A model generated the notes under the pieces. It searched no databases. It had not been told where the DNA came from and saw only the letters and a list, made by a program, of their open reading frames with translations. Made by a program: the position numbers and the translations under genes. Positions 46,729-55,871 of a stretch of DNA of 64,000 bases are shown piece by piece. Numbering within the stretch: position 1 is the stretch's first letter; each line of letters opens with the position of its first letter. Origin of the DNA: Crocosphaera sp. UHCC 0190 (GTDB lineage Bacteria; Cyanobacteriota; Cyanobacteriia; Cyanobacteriales; Microcystaceae); the NCBI RefSeq assembly GCF_034932065.1, contig NZ_JAYGHP010000005.1:124001-188000 (forward strand). The letters run 5' to 3'.

Positions 46729-47157
46729 TTATAATCTTGTAACTCCCTCGGATGAAAATTCTAGACGTTCGGCGTGACCCCAGAATGCTTCTAGGTTATA
46801 AAATTCTCGCTCTTCAGGCAAGAAAATGTGAACGATCACTTCTCCAAAGTCTTGTAATACCCAGTTACCTTCACTTTTTCCTTCTGTGCGTAGGGGCAAC
46901 TTATTATAAGTTTGGACGACTTGATGTTCGATCGCCTCAGCAATGGCTTTTACCTGAGTTCTGGAAAATCCGGTGATAATTATAAAATAATCGGCTAAGT
47001 AGGAAACGTTGGCCACTTTTAATAAGACAATATCATCGGCTTTGCGATCATCTGCTGCTTGGGCGATCGTTGTTGCTAAGGCTTTAGTTTCTGGGTCACT
47101 GGCATTATCGATTACCATTGTGGAAGGGTTGGGGGTCAATTGGTCGTAATTAGTCAT
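46729..47157 (-). CDS. rsfS: ribosomal silencing factor RsfS
   Basis: 142 residues. It binds L14 on the 50S subunit and blocks joining of subunits in starvation. The core [22 protein letters not shown], then EAIEHQVV and [20 protein letters not shown], are typical. It is the middle gene of the yqeK-rsfS-CGLD27 row; yqeK next to rsfS is common in bacteria. Confidence 0.93.
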   Translation of the reverse strand: MTNYDQLTPNPSTMVIDNASDPETKALATTIAQAADDRKADDIVLLKVANVSYLADYFIIITGFSRTQVKAIAEAIEHQVVQTYNKLPLRTEGKSEGNWVLQDFGEVIVHIFLPEEREFYNLEAFWGHAERLEFSSEGVTRL

Positions 47158-47213
47158 TAAGTTTGATTTTAAATGAATTGGGTGGGTTACTTTGGGCCGT
47201 GGCTTAACTGAGA

Positions 47214-47882
47214 TTAAGGTTTTTTGTTCACTAGAGATAATTGTTGTTTACTGAGGTGTAATGCCCAATTGCGAGTCAGGATCGCCCTAGGGTGAATTGT
47301 CCGATGAGTCTGTATTAAATATTTTAGAGAATACTCAGAGGTTTGTTGTACACTTTTGTAAAGATTTTGCCAACTGACCTGACGCATGGCTTCTAATTCT
47401 GGTGTTTGACCTCGGTTGGGTTCTAAGGCATCCGCAACGAATACAATACAACTGAGATCACTCATCTGAGGGTTTCCCAAGGTATGATTACGAATGGCAT
47501 TTAAGATTTCTTCATCTTGGATATTAAAGGTATCTCTAGCAACCATCGCACTGGCATCAGCATGAAGTAAATGGGGGTTGGTTGCACATACGGGATCAAT
47601 TTCCGCCATTTCCTTCTTAGCCATTTCTAAGAGTTTGGCCCGGGGGAAAAATTTGGCTAAGTCGTGCATTAACCCTGCTTGGGCCGCTTTTTGGGGGTCA
47701 ACTTGATGACAATGGGCTAATTCTATGCACAGTTGCTCCACCCCTAAAATATGTTGTAGGCGATGGTCAGAAACATTATCTTTTAACCAGGTAATCACCC
47801 GTTCTCGCATAGGAAGTTGGGATCTGTGAGAATTTCTTCTCCTATTGTAGCGAATTCTTGATTCTTTCATCATCAAAATCAT
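47214..47882 (-). CDS. yqeK: HD-domain protein YqeK (diadenosine tetraphosphatase type)
   Basis: 222 residues from 47882; a shorter start at 47810 ([10 protein letters not shown]) is likely the real one, since the first 24 residues are basic filler. The HD domain shows [19 protein letters not shown] and IRNHTLG, the metal-binding set of the YqeK family, which cuts Ap4A symmetrically into two ADP. It leads a group with rsfS, the CGLD27 gene and asparaginase. Confidence 0.88.
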   Translation of the reverse strand: MILMMKESRIRYNRRRNSHRSQLPMRERVITWLKDNVSDHRLQHILGVEQLCIELAHCHQVDPQKAAQAGLMHDLAKFFPRAKLLEMAKKEMAEIDPVCATNPHLLHADASAMVARDTFNIQDEEILNAIRNHTLGNPQMSDLSCIVFVADALEPNRGQTPELEAMRQVSWQNLYKSVQQTSEYSLKYLIQTHRTIHPRAILTRNWALHLSKQQLSLVNKKP

Positions 47883-47889
47883 CTTATGG

Positions 47890-47917
47890 GTAGGGGCAAA
47901 CGGCCGTTCGCCCCTAC
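47890..47917. repeat. palindrome GTAGGGGCAAAC-GGCC-GTTCGCCCCTAC
   Basis: Twelve-base arms with one mismatch; same family as 25743-25766 and 40371-40398. It lies just upstream of yqeK. Confidence 0.75.
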
Positions 47918-47980
47918 AGAAATGTCACATGAGCCAAATTCGCACATAGATGACGATATCTATTTAACAAAATATAATTA

Positions 47981-48005
47981 TAGGGCGCACGCAATACGCC
48001 CCTAC
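47981..48005. repeat. second hairpin of the GGGCG/CGCCC type
   Basis: TAGGGCG-loop-CGCCCCTAC, 63 bases past the first. The region 47883-48053 holds both palindromes and no gene. Confidence 0.55.
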
Positions 48006-48053
48006 CTAGGCAAACTACTGTATGTATAGACGACGAGGATGTTAACTATATGA

Positions 48054-49295
48054 TTAAAATTTGTCCCTTGCTTTGGTAAATAATTTAAAGTAAATTGTCT
48101 GCATCATTTCTTTAACGGGAAAGACAATAAATGTAATAGGATTAATCGTGACAATAATATTACGATTATCACTTTTTGCCCCTTTTATAATTTGTTTGGC
48201 TACCCAATCTGCTGACATGACACCAATGGGATTTAGATTACTTTTAAAGGGCCCTAAAATTAACTTTCTGACCACACAGGGCGCATCTAAACGCCGTAAG
48301 GTAATTAAATCACCAAAGGTTCTTTTACTTAGTTCATAAAGAGGACTTAAAGCGGGATTAACTTCTGCTTCTGAGGTATTAACCCAAACTTCTTTTCTGA
48401 CTTTATCTTGATTAGTTTTAACGGTTTTCAAGAAACATTCCATTAATCGCCAACCAGAAAAAGTATTGACTTCGTAGGATTTAATAATTGCTTTTTCACT
48501 TCTCTCTTGATGAACATTCAAACCATGATTGATAATTAAAATATCAATTTTGGTGAGTTCATCTATCAAATCTGTTTCCTTTCCTACTTGCCATGTTAAC
48601 GTTTTAATCGGTATTTCTTGAGCTTCAATTTCTAAATTTATTTGTTTATCTTGGGACGTTAAAGCAATTACTTTTGCCCCATTTAAGTGTAACTCTTTAA
48701 GCAAAGAAAGTCCCAAAGTTCCTGATGCACCCGTGACCCCAATTGTTTTACCTTTAAGAGATAAAGCCGTTCCCATGATTTTATCAACTAACGTTAAAGT
48801 TCCACTATAGTAAGCTTTTTGATTATCAAAATGATGTCGCCAATGATAAGGACGGTTAACAAACCAAGGGGCCGGAAGAGTGGTAAAATCTCCAGGACGA
48901 TGAGTAAGATCTGTTAATTCATCCACATAAGGAACCCCCGCACCACGAGCGATCGCCCCGAATAAAAAGGTTAAAGTATAAAGAGAACCCGTCCAAGCAA
49001 CCCAACTATAAGGGATAGTTTGCCAAGAAAAAATTAGGCCAGGAATGAAACTTAAGGTTAACATTACTAAAGCTTCCGGTAAATCATTATACCAATGAGC
49101 CTTACGATAAATATCTTCACTTACTGCAGTTAAATCAGGTCGAAAAACCTTATGATGCCAAGAATGAAGACGATATAACGGTTGCCAATAATGGGAAAGG
49201 GCATGATAACAATCTCGAACAATTTCTACCCAAATAATTGTTCCTAAGATAATAATAACAGGAGTAATAATAGTAATTAAGTTATCCAAATCCAT
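48054..49295 (-). CDS. sterol desaturase-like / short-chain dehydrogenase fusion
   Basis: 413 residues. The N-terminal membrane half (about 1-170) has four hydrophobic helices and the di-iron histidine boxes HALSH, HSWHH and HWRHH, as in fatty acid hydroxylases and carotenoid/sterol desaturases. The C-terminal half (about 180-390) is an SDR with the nucleotide motif GVTGASGTLGLSL. The same fusion is annotated in other cyanobacteria as a bifunctional sterol desaturase/short-chain dehydrogenase; its substrate is unknown. Confidence 0.85.
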   Translation of the reverse strand: MDLDNLITIITPVIIILGTIIWVEIVRDCYHALSHYWQPLYRLHSWHHKVFRPDLTAVSEDIYRKAHWYNDLPEALVMLTLSFIPGLIFSWQTIPYSWVAWTGSLYTLTFLFGAIARGAGVPYVDELTDLTHRPGDFTTLPAPWFVNRPYHWRHHFDNQKAYYSGTLTLVDKIMGTALSLKGKTIGVTGASGTLGLSLLKELHLNGAKVIALTSQDKQINLEIEAQEIPIKTLTWQVGKETDLIDELTKIDILIINHGLNVHQERSEKAIIKSYEVNTFSGWRLMECFLKTVKTNQDKVRKEVWVNTSEAEVNPALSPLYELSKRTFGDLITLRRLDAPCVVRKLILGPFKSNLNPIGVMSADWVAKQIIKGAKSDNRNIIVTINPITFIVFPVKEMMQTIYFKLFTKARDKF

Positions 49296-49386
49296 ACTTT
49301 ATTTAAAAATCCTTTGATGAGTGAGAGAGTAAATTTTATTTATTCTAGAATACTATCCTATAGTAATCCGACATGATTTGTAAGAT

Positions 49387-49695
49387 CTACTGTTCCCTGG
49401 AAAAATTAGGATGAATACGGGGGTGAAGTTTGGCAGTCACGGGGTTTCCTCCGTATAAATGTTGTTCTAAAATAATGGCCACATCTTGAGGTTGTACCCG
49501 ACAATACCAGATTTCTTCTGGAGTAATGCGTACCGTCGGGCCACTACTACATTGTCCCTGACACCCGGTAGACATAACGACTACATCAGGGGGTAATTTA
49601 GCCAATTGAAACACAAACAGGACTTGAGATGATCCGAAGGCCCGACAGGAAGAATGTTGACAGACGAGAATACATCGAGGGGATAGGTTATTCAT
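49387..49695 (-). CDS. thioredoxin-like [2Fe-2S] ferredoxin domain protein
   Basis: 102 residues. The four cysteines are CQHSSC (about 13-18) and CQGQC (about 45-49), the thioredoxin-fold ferredoxin pattern. It passes electrons or serves as an iron-sulfur scaffold. Its ATG overlaps the moaE stop by four bases, so the two are translationally coupled. The link with molybdopterin is by neighbourhood only. Confidence 0.82.
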   Translation of the reverse strand: MNNLSPRCILVCQHSSCRAFGSSQVLFVFQLAKLPPDVVVMSTGCQGQCSSGPTVRITPEEIWYCRVQPQDVAIILEQHLYGGNPVTAKLHPRIHPNFSREQ

Positions 49696-50162
49696 AATCT
49701 AACCGTATTTTCTTCGCAGGCCCCAATACTAACCCAGGTACTCGAACCATCAGACCAAAATTCTTTTTTCCAAATCGGGGCATTATGTTTTAAGGTATCA
49801 ATGCCATAACGACAAGCTGCAAACGCTTCGGCCCGGTGAGGACATCCCACGGCAACTAAAACACTAATTTCTCCAATTTGTAGCCGTCCGGTACGATGAT
49901 GAATGACGACTCGGTTAGTATCAGTCCATTGTTGACGAATAGTAGCCGCAATTTGACGAAAAATTTCTAGGGCCATGGGTTCATAGCCTTGATATTCTAA
50001 ATAACGAACTGCTTTGCCTTCCGTTTGTTGTCGCACTGTCCCACTCATTAAGGCGATCGCCCCATTGGCCGGATCATCCGCTAAATTATACACCTCCTCC
50101 AAAGAAAGGGGCGCAAAACTAATTCTCAAACTGTCTTGGGGGTTAATTGTACTACTATTCAC
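49692..50162 (-). CDS. moaE: molybdopterin synthase catalytic subunit
   Basis: 156 residues. The protein adds sulfur to precursor Z together with MoaD. Key parts are GTVRQQTEGKAVRYLEYQGYEPMA, RIVIHHRTG-like RVVIHHRTGRLQIGE, and KHNAPIWKKEFWSDGSS with the catalytic lysine. There is no moaD nearby. It is transcribed away from rpsB, and the ferredoxin-like gene follows it with a 4-base overlap. Confidence 0.92.
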   Translation of the reverse strand: MNSSTINPQDSLRISFAPLSLEEVYNLADDPANGAIALMSGTVRQQTEGKAVRYLEYQGYEPMALEIFRQIAATIRQQWTDTNRVVIHHRTGRLQIGEISVLVAVGCPHRAEAFAACRYGIDTLKHNAPIWKKEFWSDGSSTWVSIGACEENTVRL

Positions 50163-50254
50163 GAGAAGACGCTCCTACAGACAGGACTACCACGAAAGGT
50201 TTGCTAATACCGTCTAATAATATGTTATCCTAGAAGAGTTGTTTAAATCTCGCA

Positions 50255-50320
50255 CATCCAGGATTTCGGGTGTTTCTAATCAGAAAGACACCTGGATGGA
50301 GGATTAACCCGAAATAGGAG
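50255..50320 (+). promoter_or_regulatory. structured rpsB leader (possible S2 autoregulatory pseudoknot)
   Basis: CATCCAGG (50255-50262) pairs with CCTGGATG (50291-50298), enclosing a small hairpin (GTGT...ACAC). The bases directly after the first arm, ATTTCGGGT (50263-50271), are exactly complementary to ACCCGAAAT (50307-50315), which touches the ribosome-binding site AGGAG (50316-50320). This is an H-type pseudoknot layout right before rpsB. Binding of S2 to such a leader would shut its own translation, as known in other bacteria. Inference from base pairing only. Confidence 0.6.
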
Positions 50321-50331
50321 AAAAATTAATT

Positions 50332-51174
50332 ATGGCAGTGGTTTCTCTTGCAGAATTGCTAGAGTCTGGGGTTCACTTTGGTCATCAGACCCGTCGTTGG
50401 AACCCCAAGATGGCCCCTTATATTTATACCGCCCGTAATGGTGTTCATATCATTGATTTGGTGCAAACCGCCCAATTAATGGAAGATGCCTATCAGTATG
50501 TTCGTAACTCTTCTGATAAGGGCAAACGGTTTTTGTTTGTGGGAACCAAACGTCAAGCAGCAGGTATTATTGCCCAAGAAGCTTCCCGTTGTGGGGCTAA
50601 TTATGTGAACCAACGCTGGTTAGGAGGAATGCTAACCAATTGGGAAACCATTAAAAATCGGGTAGAACGTCTGAAAGAATTGGAGGCAATGGAAAGCAGT
50701 GGACAACTTGATCGTCGTCCCAAAAAAGAAGCCTCTGTTCTCCGCCGAGAATTAGGAAAACTTCAGAAATACCTAGGGGGGATCAAAACCATGCGTAAGC
50801 CCCCTGATATAGTGGTTATTGTTGACCAAAGACGGGAATATAACGCGATTCAAGAATGTCAAAAATTGGGAATTCCCATGATTTCTCTCTTGGATACCAA
50901 CTGTGATCCCGACTATGCTGATATTCCTATTCCCGCCAATGATGATGCGATTCGCTCGATTAAGTTAATTTTGGGTAAATTGGCTGATGCTATCTATGAA
51001 GGTCGTCATGGTCAATTAGACTCAGAAGAAGACTACGAAGAGTTTGATGAGAGTCTTGCTGAAGGGGACTACGATGATTATGATGAAGCAGATGAGCAGG
51101 ATGAAGAGGAAGGCGTAGAAGTTAACGCAGAATTCTCTGACGAAGAAGAAGAGGGTGAGGAAGAGAAGGAGTGA
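50332..51174 (+). CDS. rpsB: 30S ribosomal protein S2
   Basis: 280 residues. The core is standard ([23 protein letters not shown] start, [38 protein letters not shown]). The last 55 residues (about 226-280) are an acidic, Asp/Glu-rich tail not found in E. coli S2. S2 is needed for late assembly of the 30S subunit and for mRNA binding. It forms a transcription unit with tsf; the ATG at 50332 has AGGAG upstream. Confidence 0.97.
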   Translation: MAVVSLAELLESGVHFGHQTRRWNPKMAPYIYTARNGVHIIDLVQTAQLMEDAYQYVRNSSDKGKRFLFVGTKRQAAGIIAQEASRCGANYVNQRWLGGMLTNWETIKNRVERLKELEAMESSGQLDRRPKKEASVLRRELGKLQKYLGGIKTMRKPPDIVVIVDQRREYNAIQECQKLGIPMISLLDTNCDPDYADIPIPANDDAIRSIKLILGKLADAIYEGRHGQLDSEEDYEEFDESLAEGDYDDYDEADEQDEEEGVEVNAEFSDEEEEGEEEKE

Positions 51175-51210
51175 AGAAGTGAGGAGGTCAGGGAGTGAGG
51201 GAGTGAGGAG
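51171..51210. repeat. short tandem G/A-rich repeat (GGAGTGAG units)
   Basis: The stretch after rpsB carries overlapping GTGAGGAG/GGAGTGAG units. It lies in the 209-base rpsB-tsf spacer, which has no terminator, so read-through to tsf is expected. Confidence 0.45.
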
Positions 51211-51383
51211 AAAATGTGTTGATCATCCCATTACCCCATTACCACTTCCTGAAATTCATAATTTTGAATTGGAGCGAAGCAACTTGACCTCCTCACCCCA
51301 TTACTCTTTTCAAAAGCCAATAAATTACAACTAACTATCCCCCTCATGTCATCATAGTTAATAGAGTAGGAACAGAAGTTAAC

Positions 51384-52190
51384 ATGGCCGAAATTTCAGC
51401 AAAACAGGTTAAAGAACTCCGTGAAAAAACTGGCGCGGGTATGATGGACTGCAAAAAGGCACTCCAAGAAAACCAAGGCGACATAACACAAGCTGTTGAA
51501 TGGTTACGAAAAAAGGGCATTACTTCCGCCGAGAAAAAATCTGGTCGACAAACGGCAGAAGGGTTGGTTCACAGTTATATTCATACTGGAGGACGCATTG
51601 GGGTTCTCGTAGAAGTTAACTGTGAAACTGATTTTGTAGCTCGTCGGGATGAGTTCAAAGAACTGGTTCAGAATGTGGCTATGCAAATTGCTGCTTGTCC
51701 TAATGTGGAATATGTGTCGCAAACTGAGATTCCTGACACCACAGTTGCCAAAGAAAAAGAAATTGAGATGGGACGGGAGGATTTAGCCAATAAGCCTGAT
51801 AACATCAAAGAAAAGATTGTTCAAGGGCGTATTGAAAAACGACGCAAAGAACTTTCCTTGTTGGATCAGCCGTTTATTAAGGATCAAAATATAACGGTTG
51901 AAGAGTTAATTAAACAAACCATTGCCCAACTTGGAGAAAATATTCAAGTTCGCCGTTTTGTGCGGTTTATTTTAGGGGAAGGTATCGAAAAACAAGAAGT
52001 CAACTTTGCTGATGAAGTGGCGGCTCAAACGGGTCAAACAACCCCTGAACCTGAACCCGAAGCGGAACCGGAAGCAACCCCTGAGCCAAAAGTTGAAGCA
52101 CTTGCTGAACCGACAACACCTGAACCGGAAGCAACTCCGAAACAGCCCCCCCTTAAAACCACTGGGAAAAAAGGGAAAAAAAGAAAGTAA
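51384..52190 (+). CDS. tsf: elongation factor Ts
   Basis: 268 residues. EF-Ts restores EF-Tu to its GTP form. The conserved N-terminal module reads [19 protein letters not shown], then [13 protein letters not shown]. Only one short core of about 215 residues is present, as in cyanobacteria and plastids. The C-terminus (about 220-268) is an added tail of Pro-Glu repeats ending in a lysine-rich GKKGKKRK. The ATG at 51384 is 10 bases past GGAACAGAAG. Confidence 0.96.
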   Translation: MAEISAKQVKELREKTGAGMMDCKKALQENQGDITQAVEWLRKKGITSAEKKSGRQTAEGLVHSYIHTGGRIGVLVEVNCETDFVARRDEFKELVQNVAMQIAACPNVEYVSQTEIPDTTVAKEKEIEMGREDLANKPDNIKEKIVQGRIEKRRKELSLLDQPFIKDQNITVEELIKQTIAQLGENIQVRRFVRFILGEGIEKQEVNFADEVAAQTGQTTPEPEPEAEPEATPEPKVEALAEPTTPEPEATPKQPPLKTTGKKGKKRK

Positions 52191-52218
52191 TCCTGATGGG
52201 AACAATCTCATTAAAATT

Positions 52219-52262
52219 AAGGCAAAAGGTCGGAATGATTGTCCTACTTTTGCCTTTTTTTG
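52219..52262 (+). terminator. terminator of the rpsB-tsf unit
   Basis: AAGGCAAAAG pairs with CTTTTGCCTT (10 bp), then TTTTT. It lies 28 bases after the tsf stop. Confidence 0.85.
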
Positions 52263-52297
52263 ATCAATAATCTAAAATTATTATTCAAGCTTGAATT

Positions 52298-53161
52298 ATG
52301 GCCAAATCTCTCCAGCAAATTAGACAAAATTTGACCGCCTTGCAAGAACAAGCTACTCAACTTTCAACAGAGTTAAATGATCTTTATCGACAATATTTAG
52401 AGTCCTTGAGTCAGTCTGTTCATAAACAATTGATTTTAGCTGTATATCAAATTTGTACCCAGATTTATCCAGAGGAATTTTTAAAATTATCTTATAGTCA
52501 GAGGGAAAAATTTCAAGAAAAAATCCGTAACTTAGGGAAAGGTATTCAACCTAAATTATTAGCTTATTTGTCCTTACCTCAACCTGTCCCAAAACCGACG
52601 ATTACTGAACAACAAATTTTTATTCAATTATCGGGCAAAGATCCATCATTTCAGTTACCAGAATTACCAGAAGAAAACGAAATTTATACGATAAAAACCC
52701 CTGAAGATTTAGTGAATTGGTGTAAAAAGATAGAACAGGGAATTAGAATTATTTTAGATGAACTTTCTCAAGAAGTGAATAGTAATTTACAAAAAGCCCA
52801 AATTATTTCTAGTAATTTACCTCCCCAATTATTAGAAATGGCATTACAAGCAGAAGAAGGGGGAATGTCAGCCGGAAATTCACCTAATATTCTAAACTTG
52901 TTAGTGGAAACAAGTCATAAAGAAGAGGAGGAAGAAGAGGAGGAAGATGAAGATCAACCCTCAAAAATCACTAAAATTTCTGCAATTCATTTACGATTGT
53001 CAGAAATAGAATTTGCTGATCCTCAATTAAGTATTCAACGAAAAGGGATCATGAAACAGCTAGAAATGCTAAAAAGAATGCGAAAAGCTTATATTTTAGC
53101 TCAACAAGACTATGCTCAAGCTGAAGCTGAAGCCGCTTGGCGTTCTAGTTGGCATGAATAG
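52298..53161 (+). CDS. conserved hypothetical coiled-coil protein
   Basis: 287 residues, all helical. Residues 1-55 are a coiled coil, residues about 60-170 a helical bundle rich in Gln, residues 205-225 an acidic run (nine Glu/Asp in a row), and residues 230-285 another helix. No catalytic motif, signal or membrane segment. It is cyanobacterial in style, often near ribosomal genes; the role is unknown. Confidence 0.7.
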   Translation: MAKSLQQIRQNLTALQEQATQLSTELNDLYRQYLESLSQSVHKQLILAVYQICTQIYPEEFLKLSYSQREKFQEKIRNLGKGIQPKLLAYLSLPQPVPKPTITEQQIFIQLSGKDPSFQLPELPEENEIYTIKTPEDLVNWCKKIEQGIRIILDELSQEVNSNLQKAQIISSNLPPQLLEMALQAEEGGMSAGNSPNILNLLVETSHKEEEEEEEEDEDQPSKITKISAIHLRLSEIEFADPQLSIQRKGIMKQLEMLKRMRKAYILAQQDYAQAEAEAAWRSSWHE

Positions 53162-53273
53162 GCACAACAACAGAAATTTTTCAAGAAGTGGCGATCGCGT
53201 TCTCTTTTTTGGGGACAACCTAATTATATTACTGTCACAGTTTACAGTATCAAGTTTGTATCAAAAGAGCGAT

Positions 53274-53300
53274 GCAGTCGCACTCGCGGAGCGAGACTGC
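53274..53300. repeat. palindromic repeat GCAGTC...CTCGCGGAGCGAG...GACTGC
   Basis: Nested palindromes: outer GCAGTC/GACTGC and inner CTCGC-GGA-GCGAG (53283-53295). The inner core is the reverse complement of that at 10782-10794, inside the IS1 relic. Confidence 0.65.
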
Positions 53301-53316
53301 CAAAAATTAGATCAAT

Positions 53317-54213
53317 TTAGTTTAAACTTAACTTATTTAAGACAGATTTAGTGGAAACAATATGACGATCTAAGCCTAATTTTTCAGGCTCAACTCCCAA
53401 GGCTAAAGCCACTAATTGAGGTAAATGTAATACGGGAATACCTAATTTGTGACCGATGACTTTTTCAACTTCCGGTTGTCTTGAATCTAAGTTTAAATGA
53501 CACAAAGGACAAGGAGTCACTAAACAATCTGCTCCCGCTTCAATCGCTTCTGTCAGGTGATTTCCTGCCATTTTAAAGGATTGCTCTGTGGCATAACTAG
53601 ACAGGGGCCAACCACAACATTGTGTTCTTCCCTGATAATAAATAGGATTAGCTCCTACCACACGAAAAACGTTTTCTAAGGACTCTGGATGAAAGGGGTT
53701 ATCATAAGCTAGTTTGTCTTGACTGCGTAATAAATAACAGCCGTAAAAGGCCGCACAATTTAATCCTGAGAGCTTACGTTTGACTTTCTTTTGTAAGTTA
53801 TCAAGTCCGTAATCAGCCACTAATGCCCACAATAAATGTTTAACTTCTGTGCTACCTTGATAGGGGGAACATTGTTCTTTTTTTAAGAAACCATTCACTT
53901 TTTCAAGATAAGAAGGATCATTTTTTTGTGCATCTTTTAACCGTTCATCCACATGGCCAATGACTCCTTGACAGGTGCTACAATGGGTTAAAAGGGGAAG
54001 ATTAAGAGACTCTGCTAGGGCAATATTCCGCGCATTAACGGTATCTTCTAATAGTTGAGAATCTTCTTTATAAGTTCCTGAACCGCAGCAAGCGGCTTTT
54101 TTGAGTTCAATTAATTCTATCCCTAAGGCATCGGTTAAGGCCGCAGTCGATAAATAAAGTTCACGACAAGCTCCTTGAGCAACACAACCAGGGTAATAAG
54201 CGTATTTTAGCAT
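53317..54213 (-). CDS. heterodisulfide-reductase subunit B-like iron-sulfur protein
   Basis: 298 residues with two cysteine-rich CCG domains (AACCGSG near 41-47 with CVAQG/HCSTCQG, and [10 protein letters not shown] near 198-207 with CPLC). CCG domains bind an unusual noncubane [4Fe-4S] cluster in HdrB and related proteins. In cyanobacteria this gene is present without other Hdr subunits and its partner is unknown; some annotate it as a succinate dehydrogenase anchor-like subunit. It stands alone. Confidence 0.85.
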   Translation of the reverse strand: MLKYAYYPGCVAQGACRELYLSTAALTDALGIELIELKKAACCGSGTYKEDSQLLEDTVNARNIALAESLNLPLLTHCSTCQGVIGHVDERLKDAQKNDPSYLEKVNGFLKKEQCSPYQGSTEVKHLLWALVADYGLDNLQKKVKRKLSGLNCAAFYGCYLLRSQDKLAYDNPFHPESLENVFRVVGANPIYYQGRTQCCGWPLSSYATEQSFKMAGNHLTEAIEAGADCLVTPCPLCHLNLDSRQPEVEKVIGHKLGIPVLHLPQLVALALGVEPEKLGLDRHIVSTKSVLNKLSLN

Positions 54214-54332
54214 TGAATTTAATTTATCGATGGATAGATCTCTACTTTAATGATAATGAGAGATTGTCTACTTTTCCTCAAAGATATCAAGGTTTCTTAA
54301 TTATTGGTAGGGTTTTCGGAGTAATGATGATA

Positions 54333-55856
54333 CTAATTTGATTGATAATTGATCAGAGCATCAATTAGTCCCTCTAAGGTATATTCTTTGGCTTCTATAT
54401 CAACTCTCCCTAAGAGTTTATAACAGGTTGTGGAAGTTTGAGGCCCAATAGAAGCAAAACAAACATCTTCTAATAATGATAACATATTTAACTCAGAATT
54501 TCTATTTATTTCTTGTTTCAATAAGTCATGAAAATTCTGGACGGTTTTAGAACTTGCAAAGGTTATAATATTGACTTGTTTTTGTTGTATTGCTTCCCAA
54601 GCATCGAGATTGATTTTTTGAGGACATCCTGACTGATAAGCCGGAACTTCTCTTACTTCTGCTCCTTGTTTTTGTAATTCTTGAACTAAAATTTCTCGGC
54701 CACCTGTTTCAACACGGGGAAATAATATTTTTTGATTATTTAAAGTTTCTGGAAAGTTTTCTACTAAAGAGTCTGCCACAAAATTAGGAGGAACAAAGTC
54801 AGGAATTAAGCCATGATTCTGTAAAAAAGATGCGGTTTTTTTGCCAACAACAGCAATCTTAATTCCTCCTAAAGCGCGGGAATCTTTTCCTAATTCTTTT
54901 AAGCGTTCAAAAAAGAATTTAACCCCATTTGCTGAGGTTAAAATCAACCAATTAAAGGAAGATAATTCTTGAATTGCTTTATCTAATGCTTCCCAATTAG
55001 AAGGGGGTAAAATTTCCAATGCTGGCATTTCAATGGTTACTGCACCCTGTTGTTGTAAAATGACACTAAATTGACTTGATTGTTCAGCCGCACGGGTAAT
55101 TAAAACAGTTTTTCCCTTTAAAGGAAGGTCAGCAGATGAGGACATATTTCTTAAATTAACCACTTTTCCGATCACAATAATTGCTGGAGATAATGAGACA
55201 CCAGAAACTTGCTCTATTATACTCTTTAATGTACCTATCCAAATCTTTTGTTTTGGACTTCCTCCATCACGAATAATAGCAATTGGTTCATCTGGTGATC
55301 GCCCCTTTTCTAACAAATTGTAAATTATTCTCCCAAGTTTTTTTGCCCCCATTAAGATTACTAATGTGTCAATCTTTGCTAAAGCATCCCAATTTAATAA
55401 ATTTGGATCATGACCTGTCATTACAGTAAAACAATGACTGATAAATTTATCCGTTAAGGGAATTCCAGCTAATAAAGGAGCCGCCAAAGCAGAAGAAATT
55501 CCAGGCACTAATTCATAATTACAACCTGCTTTAATTAAGGCATTTATTTCCTCATTGGCTCTGCCAAATATTAAGGGATCGCCACTTTTTAATCTTACCA
55601 CTTGTTTGCCTTTTAAGCAGTAAATAATTAGTAAATCATTGATTTGTTCTTGATTTGTACTGGGTAAACCACCCCGCTTACCAACATTCAATTTAAGGCA
55701 ATTTTCGGGTACTAAATCAAGAATTTTCAGATTAACTAAAGCATCATAAACTAAAACATCAGCTTGAGATAAAAGCCATTGACCACGAATAGTTAAATAA
55801 TCTAAATTACTAACTCCTGAACCCACTAAATAAACTTTACCTGTCATGAAAACCAT
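54333..55856 (-). CDS. uroporphyrinogen-III methyltransferase / uroporphyrinogen-III synthase fusion (CobA-HemD)
   Basis: 507 residues. Residues about 5-245 are SUMT, with YLVGSGVSNLDYLT, VRLKSGDPLIFGRA and VPGISSALAAPLLAGIPLT; this makes precorrin-2 for siroheme and cobalamin. Residues about 255-505 are HemD, which closes the tetrapyrrole ring (VLITRAAEQSSQFS, LTSANGVKFFF, FASSKTVQNF). The fusion couples ring closure and methylation. Met4 is the likelier start. The Ser/Thr kinase gene lies 15 bases upstream, so they are probably co-transcribed. Confidence 0.9.
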   Translation of the reverse strand: MVFMTGKVYLVGSGVSNLDYLTIRGQWLLSQADVLVYDALVNLKILDLVPENCLKLNVGKRGGLPSTNQEQINDLLIIYCLKGKQVVRLKSGDPLIFGRANEEINALIKAGCNYELVPGISSALAAPLLAGIPLTDKFISHCFTVMTGHDPNLLNWDALAKIDTLVILMGAKKLGRIIYNLLEKGRSPDEPIAIIRDGGSPKQKIWIGTLKSIIEQVSGVSLSPAIIVIGKVVNLRNMSSSADLPLKGKTVLITRAAEQSSQFSVILQQQGAVTIEMPALEILPPSNWEALDKAIQELSSFNWLILTSANGVKFFFERLKELGKDSRALGGIKIAVVGKKTASFLQNHGLIPDFVPPNFVADSLVENFPETLNNQKILFPRVETGGREILVQELQKQGAEVREVPAYQSGCPQKINLDAWEAIQQKQVNIITFASSKTVQNFHDLLKQEINRNSELNMLSLLEDVCFASIGPQTSTTCYKLLGRVDIEAKEYTLEGLIDALINYQSN

Positions 55857-55871
55857 TAATGATTTTAAAAT

